64,000 nucleotides of DNA. Origin: Clostridia bacterium (GTDB taxonomy: Bacteria; Bacillota; Clostridia; Peptostreptococcales; Anaerovoracaceae). The notes under the pieces were generated by a model. That model was not told where the DNA came from. It saw only the letters and a list, made by a program, of their open reading frames with translations, and made no database searches. Shown in pieces: positions 42,849 through 51,803 of this stretch (its first letter is position 1; every line of letters begins with the position of its first letter). The stretch covers positions 62,001-126,000 of the forward strand of contig JAUNMH010000003.1 of assembly GCA_030537495.1 (NCBI GenBank), written 5' to 3'. The translations under genes and the position numbers were made by a program.

Positions 42849-45110
42849 ATGCCGATTAAACTACCTAATAATTTGCCGGCAATTAAGACTCTGACTGAAG
42901 AAAATGTATTCGTAATGACAGACACCAGAGCCATGACCCAGGATATCAGACCACTTCAGATTCTGATTCTTAATCTGATGCCGACTAAAGTCGATACAGA
43001 GACTCAGTTAACCAGACTTTTGGGAAATACACCACTTCAGGTTGAACTGGAGCTGTTACAGACAAGCACTCACAAGGCGGGGAACACTTCCCAGGAGCAC
43101 ATGATTGCTTTCTACAAGACTTTTGATCAGATAAAACATAAATATTACGACGGAATGATTATCACAGGAGCACCTGTGGAACTCATGGATTTCGAGGAAG
43201 TCGACTATTGGGACGAACTTTGCGAAATCATGGAATGGTCCAAGAAACACGTTCACAGCACTTTCCACATTTGTTGGGGTGCCCAGGCAGGACTCTACTA
43301 CCACTATGGTATTCAGAAACGAATTTTGCCAAAGAAGCTTTCTGGCGTGTACAGACATACACTTAATTATAAGACGGGAATGCTCTTTAGAGGTTTTGAT
43401 GACGTGTTCTACGTGCCACACTCAAGGAACACCACTGTGGATATCGAAGACGTGGAGGCAGTGCCAGAACTGAAGATTATTGCAACATCTGAGGAGGCAG
43501 GAATCTATGCCGTTAAGTCAGAAAATGACAGACAGATTTTCATTATGGGACACTCGGAATACGACGCAGATACCTTGCTTAAGGAGTACGTCCGCGATAA
43601 AAACGCGGGACTGAACCCTGATGTTCCGTGCAATTATTTCCCCGATGATGACGACACGAAAGAGCCAGTTGTTAAGTGGCGTTCATGCGCTAACCTGCTC
43701 TATTCCAACTGGTTGAACTATTTCGTATACCAGACAACTCAGTACGATATTACCCAGATTAACAGTGAAAATCTGGAAAATATGATAAATGGTGAAATCA
43801 ACCGCAAGGTTGTCAAATTTGGAGGCACGTCTCTGGCCAGTGCGGCTCAGTTCAAGAAGTGCGCTGAAATTGTCAAGGCAGAAAAGGAGAGAAGCTACGT
43901 GGTGGTTTCTGCGCCAGGCAAGCGCTTCGACGATGACAACAAGGTTACCGACGTGCTCATTGAAGCGTCAAAACTCCCAAGGCCGGAGGCCGAAGATTTG
44001 CTGACATCTATTAAGTCTCGCTACAAGGTGATTGCAAGAGGCTTAGGTCTTAACTTTGACGTAGATGCAGAGTTTGAGAAAATTTTTGAAGCTCTAGGTG
44101 ACGAGGCTAAGAATGACTATATCATAAGCCGCGGGGAATATTTAAATGCCAGAATTATGGCAGACTATTTGGGTTTTGATTTTGTTGACGCTGAAGGAAA
44201 CATTTTCTTTGATGCTGAGGGACAGTACGACCCGGCGGCTACTAAGGCGGCATTAGGCAAGAGCCTGGAGAAACACCCTAAAGCGGTTATTCCTGGCTTC
44301 TACGGAACAATGCCTGACGGCAGCATCCGAACCTTTACAAGAGGCGGATCTGACATTACAGGGGCAATTGTGGCGGCCGTATGTAGCGCAGACATCTATG
44401 AGAACTGGACAGACGTATCCGGACTGCTTATGGCGGACCCAAGAATCGTGGACAATCCGCTGACAGTACCGGTAATTACATATAAGGAACTTCGCGAGCT
44501 TTCATATATGGGGGCTACAGTAATCCACGAGGATACTATTTTCCCTGTAATAAAGATGGAAATTCCTATTAATATTAGAAATACTAATAAACCTGAGGAT
44601 GCAGGAACTTTAATCGTTAAAAACGCAGATTACTATCAGAGCAGTCTGCAGGTTTCTGGAATTTCAGGCAAGAAGGGCCATACATCCATTGTTGTTGAAA
44701 AGGCTCACCTAAATGAGGATTCAAACCTGAGAGGACAGCTTCTTGACATATTCACTGACAGAGGCATAACAATTACAAATATGCTTTCAGGAATTGATAC
44801 CCTAAATATTATCGTTGAAAGCTGTGAATTTGAAGGTTTTGCTGATGAAATTCTTGAGGAAATTGAGGGCAAGATTCAGCCTACTAAGCTATCTGTAAAC
44901 GACGGTTTGGCTATTATTGCCATTGTAGGTAGAGAGCTTGGAACATCTCCAGCCATTGCCGTCAAGGTTCTTGGTGCTCTGGCTAACCACAAGATTAACA
45001 TCAGACTTATCGACCATGGCTCAGACAAAATCAATATGCTTCTTGGTGTCAGCGATGAAGATTACCTGCCTGCAATCCAGGCGATTTACAAAGAGTTTAC
45101 CTACAAATAA
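42849..45110 (+). CDS. metA/lysC: fusion of homoserine O-acetyltransferase (MetA) and aspartate kinase
   Basis: 753 aa encoding two enzymes of the aspartate pathway in one chain. Residues 1-305 are a complete MetA: nucleophile C142, H235 and E237 (GHSEYD), and E111, the residue that favours acetyl-CoA over succinyl-CoA in Bacillus cereus MetA. From about residue 318 a complete aspartokinase follows ([26 protein letters not shown]), with two C-terminal ACT domains. The frame is continuous with no sign of a stop or frameshift. The two reactions flank the pathway (aspartate phosphorylation and homoserine acylation), skipping Asd and Hom, so channelling is unlikely but joint expression or shared ACT feedback is plausible. 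Confidence 0.93.
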   Translation: MPIKLPNNLPAIKTLTEENVFVMTDTRAMTQDIRPLQILILNLMPTKVDTETQLTRLLGNTPLQVELELLQTSTHKAGNTSQEHMIAFYKTFDQIKHKYYDGMIITGAPVELMDFEEVDYWDELCEIMEWSKKHVHSTFHICWGAQAGLYYHYGIQKRILPKKLSGVYRHTLNYKTGMLFRGFDDVFYVPHSRNTTVDIEDVEAVPELKIIATSEEAGIYAVKSENDRQIFIMGHSEYDADTLLKEYVRDKNAGLNPDVPCNYFPDDDDTKEPVVKWRSCANLLYSNWLNYFVYQTTQYDITQINSENLENMINGEINRKVVKFGGTSLASAAQFKKCAEIVKAEKERSYVVVSAPGKRFDDDNKVTDVLIEASKLPRPEAEDLLTSIKSRYKVIARGLGLNFDVDAEFEKIFEALGDEAKNDYIISRGEYLNARIMADYLGFDFVDAEGNIFFDAEGQYDPAATKAALGKSLEKHPKAVIPGFYGTMPDGSIRTFTRGGSDITGAIVAAVCSADIYENWTDVSGLLMADPRIVDNPLTVPVITYKELRELSYMGATVIHEDTIFPVIKMEIPINIRNTNKPEDAGTLIVKNADYYQSSLQVSGISGKKGHTSIVVEKAHLNEDSNLRGQLLDIFTDRGITITNMLSGIDTLNIIVESCEFEGFADEILEEIEGKIQPTKLSVNDGLAIIAIVGRELGTSPAIAVKVLGALANHKINIRLIDHGSDKINMLLGVSDEDYLPAIQAIYKEFTYK

Positions 45111-45166
45111 AAAGGGTATATATATTAAATATGTGTAGAATAGCATAATGAGGAGGCAAAAACGAA

Positions 45167-45619
45167 ATGCAGATTACAGACAGAATAGCCGCATGCAACG
45201 GATGTGAAGCTTGTATTCTAGGATGCAAGTATGCGTGCATGAAGGTTATCAGAAATGAAGAAGGACACAAGCGTCCTATTATAGACGAACAGGGATGCAA
45301 CAAGTGCAATAACTGTGTTCTATACTGTCCTATCTTTAATCCGGTAGAACTTCCGGAATTTGAAGATTTCTTCGAGTATAAGGACGAATATTATGACAGA
45401 GATATGGCTAAGGTGTACCGCGAAACAATCCGTAGCGTAAAGAGCGGAACAACTACTGAATTTGTCGGTACTCTATGTCAGATTGCAGGTCTTAAATCAG
45501 TAATGGGAGACAGATTAAGCTGTGACCTTAGAGTTTTCCCACTTTACTGTGATCCGGAAAAACCAAGAAGACCTGAGTGCGTAGACTGCAAATATGTTGA
45601 AAAATACATAAAAAAATAA
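45167..45619 (+). CDS. two-[4Fe-4S] ferredoxin-like protein with FrhB-type motif
   Basis: 150 aa. The N terminus carries two four-cysteine motifs (CNGCEACILGC and CNKCNNCVLYCP) like a bacterial ferredoxin. The C-terminal half has TEFVGTLCQIAGLKSVMG, the FxGTPCQIAGLKxxL motif of F420-hydrogenase beta/FrhB-type proteins, and a further CVDC. It is far shorter than FrhB (about 280-400 aa), so it is a minimal version or a truncated relative. It sits 40 bp upstream of mrp, which suggests a role around Fe-S cluster handling or electron transfer. No enzyme activity is claimed. Confidence 0.75.
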   Translation: MQITDRIAACNGCEACILGCKYACMKVIRNEEGHKRPIIDEQGCNKCNNCVLYCPIFNPVELPEFEDFFEYKDEYYDRDMAKVYRETIRSVKSGTTTEFVGTLCQIAGLKSVMGDRLSCDLRVFPLYCDPEKPRRPECVDCKYVEKYIKK

Positions 45620-45659
45620 TTGATTAGAATTAAATCGAGACAAATAGGAGGAACCTAAA

Positions 45660-46478
45660 ATGGCAGATTGTAATCATGATTGCGGTTCATGTAGTGCTAA
45701 CTGTGGTGAAAGACAAGAAGATCCAGGCATTCAGAAAGCACCTATGAACTCATTATCAAATGTAAAAAAAGTTATCGGAGTAGTAAGCGGCAAAGGTGGA
45801 GTTGGTAAATCATCAGTAACATCTATGCTGGCTGTTGCAGCAAGAAAAGCAGGACTTAACGTTGCAATTCTTGACGCTGACATTACAGGACCTTCAATTC
45901 CAAAGGCTTTTGGAATCACAGAAAAGGCTCAGGGAAATGATCAGATGATTCTTCCTTCAGTTACTAAATCCGGTATCAAAACCATGTCAATTAACCTTCT
46001 TCTAGAAGACGAGACTGACCCAGTTGTTTGGAGGGGTCCTATCCTAGGAGGAGTTATTGAACAGTTCTGGTCAGACGTAGTCTGGGGAGACATAGACGTT
46101 ATGTTTGTAGACATGCCACCTGGAACAGGTGACGTTGCCTTAACAGTTTACCAGTCACTTCCTGTAGATGGAATTGTAATTGTTACATCACCTCAGGAAC
46201 TGGTTGGAATGATTGTTGAAAAGGCAGTTAAGATGGCAGAAATGATGAACATTCCAGTTTCAGCTATCGTAGAAAACATGTCATACTTCAAATGTCCAGA
46301 ATGTGGCAAGGAACACAAGATTTTCGGCGAAAGTAATATCGACGAAATCGCTGCTAAGTATGAAATTCAGGCAGTTGCAAAACTTCCAATGAATCCAGAA
46401 ATTGCAAAGGCTTGTGACCTTGGCGCAATCGAAGATCTTCAGTGCGACGAACTGGCAGATCTGGCAAAGCTGCTGTAA
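45660..46478 (+). CDS. mrp: Mrp/NBP35-type Fe-S cluster carrier ATPase
   Basis: 272-aa P-loop ATPase that binds and transfers [4Fe-4S] clusters. An N-terminal cysteine patch (CNHDCGSCSANC) as in NBP35-like proteins is followed by the deviant Walker A VVSGKGGVGKSSV, GPSIPKAFG, DMPPGTGDVALTV, and the CPECG pair that bridges the cluster in the dimer. No MIP18 domain precedes it. GGAGGA stands 7 bp before the ATG. Confidence 0.94.
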   Translation: MADCNHDCGSCSANCGERQEDPGIQKAPMNSLSNVKKVIGVVSGKGGVGKSSVTSMLAVAARKAGLNVAILDADITGPSIPKAFGITEKAQGNDQMILPSVTKSGIKTMSINLLLEDETDPVVWRGPILGGVIEQFWSDVVWGDIDVMFVDMPPGTGDVALTVYQSLPVDGIVIVTSPQELVGMIVEKAVKMAEMMNIPVSAIVENMSYFKCPECGKEHKIFGESNIDEIAAKYEIQAVAKLPMNPEIAKACDLGAIEDLQCDELADLAKLL

Positions 46479-46500
46479 ACCCGGCAGTATAATGAACTTG

Positions 46501-46542
46501 AAAATACACTTCCAGCGTGGGGCAGTGAAGTGTATTTTTTGT
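46501..46542 (+). terminator. intrinsic terminator after mrp
   Basis: A 10-bp stem (46503-46512 with 46527-46536) runs into a T run ending at 46540; A residues on the left make it potentially bidirectional. Confidence 0.85.
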
Positions 46543-46557
46543 ATAATAATGCATTTT

Positions 46558-46587
46558 TTGAAACGATTTGCTCTGTTTTTTCATTAT
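46558..46587 (+). promoter_or_regulatory. promoter of the FN3 surface protein gene
   Basis: TTGAAA (46558-46563), an 18-bp spacer and CATTAT (46582-46587). Confidence 0.45.
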
Positions 46588-46612
46588 CTATATGAAAGGG
46601 GAATTACTATAA

Positions 46613-48832
46613 ATGAAAAACAAATTGAAAGCAATTATCGGAGTCATTTTATCAACGGTACTTATCATGAATTCGGCATCTGTGGTATTTGCCACAGATG
46701 CTTCTTTACAAAAGCAGGATACAGAGGGAAGCACTATTACTGCAACAGAACCTGGTACTGGTACGGAAACGCCAGATCCTAATCCGAATCCCGGTACTGG
46801 AGAAACGCCTGAGCCAGAACCAGAACCTGAACCAGAACCGGGACCAAAACCTGTGCCACTTGAAAAACCTGAGTTTACCAAGCACATTGTAACTAAGGGA
46901 TATTATATTCAGCTGGAATGGACTTTGGTTGACCATGCAGCAAAATATGTGGTTCAGAGGAAGAACCCTGGTAGCGCTACGTGGAAGACTATTGCAACCT
47001 ATGGTCCTGACAAAAACAGACGTACAGGCACTGCTAAAATGGCTGAGGGGAAATACACTTACAGGATAAAAGCCATTTCAGAGGATCCAAAGCTGTATAT
47101 TGACAGCATGTCTGACGGAGCAACTGTTTGCTACCTAGGCACCACGCCTGTTTCTACGGCAACCGTAAAGGGCAGAGCCAGAGTCGACTGGAAACCTATA
47201 GCTAATGCAACGGGGTATTATATATATAGAAAACAGAATTTATCTGATGACTGGACTTATATGAAAACAGTCTACGGTATAAATAGCACGTCTTTCTATG
47301 ACAATGGTGCCAAGAGTGGAGAATACTATTATTGTGTAAAGGCCATCAGTGGCTCTACAGTAGGTGTGGACAGAAGCATAGGTGCTCTTGGAGACTCGGC
47401 ATCTGTTAATGTTCTTGGAACTCCTGAAACCGTAAATTCCGTAGTTAGAGATGGGGGAGAGCGAGTAATAAGATGGAGCAGCTCTGCTGGTGCAAGTGGC
47501 TATGAGGTCCAGTACAGCTTGAACAGATTGTTCAACAAGGCCAAGACCATCTCTGTAAATAGTGTAGATTCAACCTACACAGTAACTGGAATTCCAAAGG
47601 CTAAATCATTTTTTGCAAGGGTAAGAGCCTACAGAACTGTAAATGGAAAAAAAGAATATTCGGCGTGGCAGCACTGTCAAAACAGCGGGAACACAGGATA
47701 TGTAACCTACGAGCGAGTTGAATACGGCGCTGGAGGTTTTGATATCAAGGCGAGAGCTGGGCAAAGTCTGTATGCCTATGACACGGTACAGGGTGGTTGC
47801 TCTGATGGAACCTACGCTTATTACGCCTTAAACAACCGAACTGTTGACAACTGCAAAATCGTCAAGATGCGCTTGTCCGACAACAAAATCATGAAGGTGT
47901 CGGGAGTGCTTGCTGTTGACCACGGAAATGGCATGGCTTTCAATTCAGATAGCAATGAACTGGTTGTGAACAACTGCACAAGAAATCCGAAGAGATTGAC
48001 TGTTGTTAATCCAGAGACATTGACTGTAAAAAGGGTTGTAGATGTTGTAATTCCTAAGGCTATGACTGGTGCATCAAACAATGAGGGCACTGGAATTACA
48101 GGTTTCAGCTCCATTACTTATAACCAGAGCCGAGGTGTGTATGTTGCCTTAACTAAGGGAAGATCTGGATTCTTAATGATGGACGGAAATTTCAATGTCA
48201 TTGAGTATATGCCGCTTACTTACAAGACTACAGGTAAGCTTTGGCAGTGCCTTGACTCTACTGACAAATATTTGCTCATTGCTCACAGCCCTAATGGAAA
48301 CGCAGGAAATATTATTGCAGTTTATGACTGGGAGGGCAGATATGTGTCTAATATAAGCTTGCCAACGGGTTATGAACTTGAGAACGTGTACAACGTGGAA
48401 AATCAATTTTATGCGACTTACTATGTTAACGGCTATTCTTCAGGTAAACACTACAGAAAAAATTACATTTATAAATTCAACCTGAGCGATGAAAGAACCT
48501 GGGTAAAAGCTAATGTGGGCAAACCAACCAAGCCTTACATGCCTGACAAGCCAACAGCTGTAAAGCCAAAGAAATCTGCAAAAACAGCCAGCGTTAAGCT
48601 GAAATGGAACAAGGCAAGTTTCGGAACCGGCTATGAGATTTACAGATCTGAAACTAAGACAGGAGGCTATGAGTTGATTGAGAAGACAACTACCCGCGAC
48701 GTTATTACATTTACGGATAAAGATCTAGAGAGAAACAAAACCTACTACTACAAAATCCGAACATACAAGAAGTCCTACGGAAAGATGTATTATAGCAAAT
48801 ACACTACAGTAAAGAGTGTGAAGACAAAATAA
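46613..48832 (+). CDS. secreted fibronectin type III repeat protein
   Basis: 739 aa. A signal peptide (to SASVVFA) is followed by a Thr/Pro/Glu linker with PEP repeats (about residues 45-80). Several FN3-like modules follow (tryptophan and Tyr patterns such as YIQLEWTLVDHAAKYVVQRK, ARVDWKPIANATGYYIYRK and VIRWSSSAGASGYEVQYS). A middle region (about 370-610) resembles a YncE/beta-propeller-like module (GNGMAFNSDSNELVVNNCTRNPKRLTVVNPETLTV). A last FN3 (SVKLKWNKASFGTGYEIYRS) completes it. No LPXTG or choline-binding anchor is visible, so it is probably released or held by other contacts. Ligand unknown. Confidence 0.82.
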   Translation: MKNKLKAIIGVILSTVLIMNSASVVFATDASLQKQDTEGSTITATEPGTGTETPDPNPNPGTGETPEPEPEPEPEPGPKPVPLEKPEFTKHIVTKGYYIQLEWTLVDHAAKYVVQRKNPGSATWKTIATYGPDKNRRTGTAKMAEGKYTYRIKAISEDPKLYIDSMSDGATVCYLGTTPVSTATVKGRARVDWKPIANATGYYIYRKQNLSDDWTYMKTVYGINSTSFYDNGAKSGEYYYCVKAISGSTVGVDRSIGALGDSASVNVLGTPETVNSVVRDGGERVIRWSSSAGASGYEVQYSLNRLFNKAKTISVNSVDSTYTVTGIPKAKSFFARVRAYRTVNGKKEYSAWQHCQNSGNTGYVTYERVEYGAGGFDIKARAGQSLYAYDTVQGGCSDGTYAYYALNNRTVDNCKIVKMRLSDNKIMKVSGVLAVDHGNGMAFNSDSNELVVNNCTRNPKRLTVVNPETLTVKRVVDVVIPKAMTGASNNEGTGITGFSSITYNQSRGVYVALTKGRSGFLMMDGNFNVIEYMPLTYKTTGKLWQCLDSTDKYLLIAHSPNGNAGNIIAVYDWEGRYVSNISLPTGYELENVYNVENQFYATYYVNGYSSGKHYRKNYIYKFNLSDERTWVKANVGKPTKPYMPDKPTAVKPKKSAKTASVKLKWNKASFGTGYEIYRSETKTGGYELIEKTTTRDVITFTDKDLERNKTYYYKIRTYKKSYGKMYYSKYTTVKSVKTK

Positions 48833-48847
48833 ATATTTAATTGATGG

Positions 48848-48888
48848 AGCTCTGCTTACCTGATAATTAGGGTAGGCAGAGCTTTTGT
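48848..48888 (+). terminator. terminator of the FN3 protein gene
   Basis: AGCTCTGC (48848-48855) pairs with GCAGAGCT (48876-48883), plus an inner TACC/GGTA, followed by TTTTG. Confidence 0.75.
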
Positions 48889-48906
48889 AGTTGTGAAAAA
48901 ATTTAA

Positions 48907-49215
48907 CTACACTAGAAATGCTTCGCTAATCAGCACAACTGTGCAGCAAAGAGCTGCTACGCTGAATAGGCTGCCACCAAACCATGCGGCAATTATTCCG
49001 ACAACAAGAGCAAAGGCGCCTGCGAGGGTGCTCTGGGTAGCCTCGATGATTGCAGGGAACGTCATTACTGCAAGGGTTACGAAAGGTACGTAATACAGAA
49101 ATGACTGAAGAAACTTATTGGTAATCTGTTTGCGGATAAGTGTTAGAGGGAGCACACGTATTGCATAACTAACAAGAAACATTATCAAAATATAAATGTA
49201 AACATTATGTGCCAT
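48907..49215 (-). CDS. azlD: branched-chain amino acid exporter small subunit AzlD
   Basis: 102-aa membrane protein with four hydrophobic segments and the AzlD landmark RVLPLTLIRK near residue 20. It forms the two-part AzlCD exporter with the gene before it. Its ATG directly follows the azlC stop (TAGATG), with AAGGAGG lying inside azlC. Confidence 0.9.
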   Translation of the reverse strand: MAHNVYIYILIMFLVSYAIRVLPLTLIRKQITNKFLQSFLYYVPFVTLAVMTFPAIIEATQSTLAGAFALVVGIIAAWFGGSLFSVAALCCTVVLISEAFLV

Positions 49216-50031
49216 CTATTCCACCTCCTTGTAATGAGCATTTTTCTCAACGCCCGGCAAGCCTTCAGCCTCCAGTAAAGCTTCAGATTCTGTAGAAATA
49301 TCTTCGCTATGAGGAAAGAGGATTGCAGCGCCTGATGCAAGAACTATAGTAAGGATGATTACACGTGTTCCCCCGGAAAGTTTAGAAATCAGCGGTAAAT
49401 GAGCGGCACCATAGCTTGCCGCGAAGCAGATTGCAATGAGGCCTGCAATCACTTTGCTTTCGCGTGCTTTGGGGATAATAACGGCGAGGAACATGCCAAA
49501 CAGTGCAACACTTAAGGCGCTTACTAGTCTTGCTGGCATAATATTTCCCGCTATACAACCGAGAGCATTTCCCATTGCCCACATAGGCGATGCAATAATA
49601 AAGGCACCGTATGCATGATTGGGATTTATATAACCGGGTCTGGAAATTGTGACTGCAAATATTTCATCTGTAATGCCCATGGCTAACAAAAACCTGTGCC
49701 ACCAAGCTATGTTCGGGTTCAGCCTTTGGCTTAAGGCACAGCTCATAAGCATGTAGCGAGCATTAGCAATAAATGTAATAATTGCCATGCCTAGATAGCT
49801 ACCTGCTGCGGCAATTAAAGTAAGCCCAGCAAATTGTCCGGCAGATGCATTACATAGAAGGCTCATCAGCGCATTTTGGCCAGGACTGACACCTGCATCT
49901 CTAGCGGCAATTCCAAGTGAAAAGCCTACGGCTAAATAGCCTAGGCCAATGGGAATACCATCACGCATGCCTTCAACGAGGGCACGCCTATTATCTTTTT
50001 CTTTTAAATTGTAACATGGTGTATCCGACAT
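49216..50031 (-). CDS. azlC: branched-chain amino acid exporter large subunit AzlC
   Basis: 271 aa from the ATG at 50031 (AAAGG about 11 bp upstream); a longer frame to 50103 would run into the neighbouring carrier gene. The family start is recognisable (GMRDGIPIGLGYLAVGFSLGIAA), as is the SAGQFAGLTLI segment, with about seven or eight hydrophobic segments. With AzlD it exports valine, leucine or isoleucine analogues or related amino acids. A hydrophilic end (EDISTESEALLEAEG) follows the last segment. Confidence 0.9.
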   Translation of the reverse strand: MSDTPCYNLKEKDNRRALVEGMRDGIPIGLGYLAVGFSLGIAARDAGVSPGQNALMSLLCNASAGQFAGLTLIAAAGSYLGMAIITFIANARYMLMSCALSQRLNPNIAWWHRFLLAMGITDEIFAVTISRPGYINPNHAYGAFIIASPMWAMGNALGCIAGNIMPARLVSALSVALFGMFLAVIIPKARESKVIAGLIAICFAASYGAAHLPLISKLSGGTRVIILTIVLASGAAILFPHSEDISTESEALLEAEGLPGVEKNAHYKEVE

Positions 50032-50074
50032 ATATTTATTACCTTTCTTTTTGAATAATGATTTTCCAAACCCG

Positions 50075-51022
50075 CTAGATTGCTCCCAGGCTCTTAAGGG
50101 CAAAAAGCCATAAGGTTAGGGTGAATGCGCTGAAGGCTGTTGTAAGCATAACGACGCTGGATGTAAGAACGGCATCGTGATCCATGCTCTTAGCCATTAC
50201 ATAGCAACTGATTGTTGTTGGTGAAACGCACATAATTAGAACAGCAACCAGTTTGTCGTCTAGATAGCCAAGGTGCATTGCCATAGGCACAAATATGAGG
50301 CCCAGGACTACCAGCTTAATAAATGTTGAAATTCCTGCAAGACCAATGCTTTCGCGAGCTTTCTTGATATCGAAGGTTGCACCGAGAGCCATTAAACCCA
50401 TCGGAGTAGCCAATCTTCCCACATATGAAAGAGAAGTGTCTAAGATAACGGGCATCTTGACATCTATGACGGACCAGGCTAGTCCTAGGAAAACGCCCCA
50501 GATAATGGGGTTTTTTAGAACATTTTTGGTGGTTTTGATAATAAGTGCCTTGTCTACAGGGCCGTGGTCGTCTCTGAAAAATGAGAGGACAATAACAGCA
50601 AAAATGTTGTATAGTGGAACGGCGCCGAGAATCATTAGGGGCGTCATGCCGGCGGATCCGTACAGGTTGACAACTAAGGCGATGCCCATAATGGAGGCGC
50701 TGCTGCGGTAGGATGCCTGAATGAATTCACCGCGCTGACCCTGGCTCTTGATGAAACCGGACAAAACCCACACGAGCCCAATTGAGGCAAGGGTTGCAAA
50801 AAAGCAGAACAGCACAAATTTTCCGTCCCAGATGTCGTGAAAGTCGCCTTCTGACATGTCGTGAAAAATTAAGACAGGTAAGGCGACCTTAAAGACGAAG
50901 GTGTTCATTTTGCTAACAAAACCTTCATCGAATATTTTCATTTTCATAAATATGCCGCCGAGAACCATCATTAGAAAAATGGGAATGACGGCATCCAAAC
51001 AAAAAAATAAATTATTAATCAT
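50075..51022 (-). CDS. auxin efflux carrier (AEC) family transporter
   Basis: 315 aa from the ATG at 51022 with GGAG 7 bp upstream; the frame continues upstream over 71 more codons without a ribosome site. About ten hydrophobic segments are present, with PTTISCYVMAKSMDHDA typical of the AEC/malate permease family in the second half. Members move organic acids or amino-acid-like compounds. It is transcribed in the same direction as azlCD, 43 bp upstream of azlC, so the three probably form one operon. Confidence 0.87.
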   Translation of the reverse strand: MINNLFFCLDAVIPIFLMMVLGGIFMKMKIFDEGFVSKMNTFVFKVALPVLIFHDMSEGDFHDIWDGKFVLFCFFATLASIGLVWVLSGFIKSQGQRGEFIQASYRSSASIMGIALVVNLYGSAGMTPLMILGAVPLYNIFAVIVLSFFRDDHGPVDKALIIKTTKNVLKNPIIWGVFLGLAWSVIDVKMPVILDTSLSYVGRLATPMGLMALGATFDIKKARESIGLAGISTFIKLVVLGLIFVPMAMHLGYLDDKLVAVLIMCVSPTTISCYVMAKSMDHDAVLTSSVVMLTTAFSAFTLTLWLFALKSLGAI

Positions 51023-51110
51023 AGTTATACTCCAAAAAATAATTACATATAATGTTGAAAAAATCAACAGATATAATTGTAAACCAAAAGAAGAAAAATG
51101 TAAATATCGG

Positions 51111-51139
51111 TTGGAATAGTTGTGCACTTGTAGTAAAAT
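51111..51139 (+). promoter_or_regulatory. promoter of the cysteine-rich protein gene
   Basis: TTGGAA (51111-51116), a 17-bp spacer and TAAAAT (51134-51139). Confidence 0.6.
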
Positions 51140-51197
51140 AAACATGTATGCGGTATTGAGCAAACGCGCATCAATTGATAATAAAAAGGATGAATTT

Positions 51198-51770
51198 ATG
51201 AAAAGCACTATCAGGAAAAGAACATATGAAGCCATCTACAGACTCTTAGATCGAGTATCGCTTGTCAACTACGATTGCGGAGAGCTTTGTAATGCGGCTT
51301 GTTGCAATTGCGGCAACGACGATGAAGACCTGGGTATTTACTTACTTCCAGGTGAAGACAAAGTTCATGAAAGAGACTCTGACTGGTTGACCTGGAGTGC
51401 GGAAAATGCGGAAGACTATGAGTTCCCAGAATCATGGAAGGGCAAGGTTTACTTTGTAAGATGCAAGACACCGCCCATTTGTCCAAGAAAAAAGAGACCG
51501 ATTCAGTGCAGAACTTTTCCACTTACACCTCATATCGATGAGGATGGGGAGCTGTCGCTGATTCTCAATGATTCGGAATTGCCATATGCGTGTCCGCTCA
51601 TAGATGATGAAATAGAATTAGAACCTGCTTTTATTCAGGCCACATATACAGCATGGAAGCACCTAATTAAGGATCCGCTTATTTATGACCTTGTTAAAGA
51701 AGATTCAGAATATAGGGAGTATAAGGATTACTGTCAGGTTTTCGAAGGCGAAAACGACGGTGATGAGTAA
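51198..51770 (+). CDS. cysteine-cluster protein of unknown function
   Basis: 190 aa from the ATG at 51198, set by AAAAGGA about 7 bp upstream. The N-terminal half contains CGELCNAACCNCG and later CKTPPICPRKKRPIQCRTFPLTPH, a spacing like YkgJ-type zinc/iron cysteine clusters. The rest is acidic and globular. Neighbours (an AEC carrier diverging, a CoA-transferase 33 bp downstream) do not define a role. A metal or Fe-S protein is the most that can be said. Confidence 0.7.
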   Translation: MKSTIRKRTYEAIYRLLDRVSLVNYDCGELCNAACCNCGNDDEDLGIYLLPGEDKVHERDSDWLTWSAENAEDYEFPESWKGKVYFVRCKTPPICPRKKRPIQCRTFPLTPHIDEDGELSLILNDSELPYACPLIDDEIELEPAFIQATYTAWKHLIKDPLIYDLVKEDSEYREYKDYCQVFEGENDGDE

Positions 51771-51803
51771 AGTGTCTATAATTGTGAAAGCGAGGAAAAA
51801 TAA

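Noticed and set aside
46706..46936. minus-strand frames over the Pro/Glu linker of the FN3 protein
   Set aside because: Aromatic/Arg-rich artefacts of the repetitive PEP-coding DNA.
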